A stretch of DNA of 64,000 bases. Source: Pseudomonas deceptionensis (lineage in GTDB: Bacteria > Pseudomonadota > Gammaproteobacteria > Pseudomonadales > Pseudomonadaceae). This document shows, one piece after another, positions 62,959-64,000 of this stretch. Location of the stretch: assembly GCF_900106095.1 (NCBI RefSeq), contig NZ_FNUD01000002.1, positions 1,943,501 to 2,007,500 on the forward strand. Reading direction: 5' to 3'. How positions within the stretch are numbered: position 1 is the stretch's first letter; each line of letters opens with the position of its first letter. The position numbers were made by a program, and so were the translations under genes. A model generated the notes under the pieces. That model was not told the origin of the DNA. It ran no database searches and saw only the letters and a program-made list of their open reading frames with translations.

Positions 62959-64000
62959 TCAAGGAGAAAGAAGATAGCCGCTGCGATAAGCGTGTTGGCC
63001 GGCAACATGGGCGATCACCATGCCGGCGGTGGCCATTCGCCGTAGTGAGCGGGCGTAGAGCAGGCCTGCGTTGGTGCAGTAAACCGGCGTGAGCCTGTCG
63101 CTGATGGGGTCAATGATCTGTGCGATCAACTGGCCCGCGTCGAGGTAGTCACCCGGTTTGGCGCAAAACACCAGCAACCCGCCGACAGGCGTCGCCACAG
63201 GCTCCACACCGGCTAAGGGGGTTGCGGGGTAGGGCAGGGGTGGGAAAGGTCTGGATTCGCCTTCAATCGCGCCAAAATTGATCAGGTAGTCAATCAGCGC
63301 CTGACAGTCGTGCCCGGCATGTTCATGGCTGACATCGCCCTGGCCGCGCAACTCCACGGTGACGGAAAAACTGCCCTGAGGGATTGCGAAGCAATGCTCG
63401 AAGCGTTGTTGCAATTGCCACCACAGCAGGGTGAAGCACTCATCGAACGATAACCCGCCCGAGTCGGTTGCCAGCAGGCTGGCTTGTGCGCCGAGGTAGC
63501 GGGCCAGCGGCTCGACCTGTGGCCAGGCCTCGGGCGTGGTGTAAAGGTGCGCCACGGCCTCGAAGTCGCAATGCAGATCCAGCACCATGTCGGCATCGCA
63601 GGCCAGCGATTGCAGGGTCAGGCGTTGCGAGTGCAGTTGCGTCGTCGGGACTTGTGCCGCCAGTGCTTCGCGCAGATGGCGCCGAATCAGCAGCAGATTG
63701 TGCGCAGCGTCGGTGTTTAATTGCCCTTCAAGCTCATCGCCGATTTGCGTACTGAGATCCAGGAAGTTGCGATTGAAGTTTTGCCCGCTTTCCAGCTCGT
63801 AACGGCCCAGCGGGATATCCATCAGCACCTGTTCCAGGCCCGCCGGATTGGCCACTGGGACCAGCACAATTTCGCTGCGCAGCCGGCCGGCCTTTTCCAG
63901 TTCGGCCAAGCGCTGCTTGAGGTGCCAGGCGACCAGCATTCCGGGCAGTTCGTCAGCGTGCAGCGAGGCCTGAATGTAGATTTTGCCCTGTGGCTGGGAA
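62959..64000 (-). CDS. Succinylglutamate desuccinylase/aspartoacylase-family protein, N-terminus missing
   Basis: At least 347 codons are present and the frame continues past the right edge. The zinc-carboxypeptidase core is visible: IYIQASLHADELPGM (His and Glu zinc ligands), VPVANPAGLEQ, NFNRNF with the arginine pair, and DADMVLDLHCDFEAVAHLY (third zinc-ligand His). The C-terminal part has a beta-rich biotinyl-like region (VATPVGGLLVFCAKPGDYLDAGQLIAQI). This matches the AstE/AspA-like group found beside basic amino acid ABC transporters, rather than AstE of the AST pathway itself. The substrate is probably an N-acylated amino acid or related compound. Confidence 0.85.
   Translation of the reverse strand, partial: SQPQGKIYIQASLHADELPGMLVAWHLKQRLAELEKAGRLRSEIVLVPVANPAGLEQVLMDIPLGRYELESGQNFNRNFLDLSTQIGDELEGQLNTDAAHNLLLIRRHLREALAAQVPTTQLHSQRLTLQSLACDADMVLDLHCDFEAVAHLYTTPEAWPQVEPLARYLGAQASLLATDSGGLSFDECFTLLWWQLQQRFEHCFAIPQGSFSVTVELRGQGDVSHEHAGHDCQALIDYLINFGAIEGESRPFPPLPYPATPLAGVEPVATPVGGLLVFCAKPGDYLDAGQLIAQIIDPISDRLTPVYCTNAGLLYARSLRRMATAGMVIAHVAGQHAYRSGYLLSP

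Noticed and set aside
62959..64000. Assignment as AstE of the arginine succinyltransferase pathway
   Set aside because: No other ast gene is in the window, and the C-terminal region with an ABC ATPase downstream fits the AspA-like transporter-associated group better.

Overview
The window is a chromosomal segment of a Pseudomonas species, most likely from the P. fluorescens / P. putida side of the genus. The evidence is GC-rich codon use, dispersed REP/REPIN-type palindromes, and a gene order that I recall from P. putida and P. aeruginosa: glpM, a glutamate/aspartate ABC system with its two-component regulators, glpD-glpR-glpK-glpF, ybaK, an FbpC-like ATPase, argF, grxD, bfr, bfd, a peroxiredoxin, rnt, pyrC, motY, argG, nth, rnfB, metG, apbC, csp and dcd. 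Identities come from reading motifs and from memory of families; nothing was searched.

Left part (1-15.9 kb). It starts with the N-terminal end of a family-51 peptidoglycan glycosyltransferase, then a ProY-like amino acid permease and an OpgC-type membrane acyltransferase. Next is a giant leucine-rich-repeat protein with a C-terminal NEL ubiquitin-ligase domain carrying the Cys-x-Asp catalytic motif. An FMN-dependent glutamate-synthase-like protein, a Nudix-LysE-GNAT run of three genes, and the divergent metR/metE pair follow, with a candidate MetR box between the last two.

Middle part (16-30.4 kb). Two consecutive genes make up a split Tc-toxin A component (TcaA/TcaB-like) with no B or C component nearby. 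A five-gene minus-strand unit follows: HAD-IB phosphatase, class III aminotransferase, alpha/beta hydrolase, membrane histidine kinase and sigma-54-dependent response regulator. It starts from a clear sigma-54 promoter preceded by a hairpin and an inverted repeat, and faces a MipA/OmpV outer-membrane protein gene. The metabolic product of this unit is unknown to me; it is the best candidate here for an undescribed system.

Nutrient-uptake part (30.4-43.7 kb). AauS/AauR-like regulators sit directly downstream of the aatJQMP-type acidic amino acid transporter. The SBP gene has a sigma-54 promoter and an exact TTCGG-N4-CCGAA site, so the loop appears closed within the locus. The glycerol regulon (glpFKRD) follows, with a conspicuous double palindrome upstream of glpD.

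Right part (43.7-64 kb). This is mostly conserved housekeeping: arginine synthesis (argF and argG, both preceded by two-half-site ArgR operators with an exact 21-bp period), iron storage (bfr/bfd with a Fur box), redox proteins, pyrimidine synthesis, flagellar MotY, base-excision repair, MetRS, Fe-S carrier, cold-shock protein and dCTP deaminase. It is interrupted at 52.7-54.3 kb by an AT-richer, strongly G/T-skewed patch holding an unrecognised two-TM protein, about 0.9 kb without a gene, and an orphan response regulator. The window ends in an HisP/AotP-like ABC ATPase behind a truncated succinylglutamate-desuccinylase-family gene.
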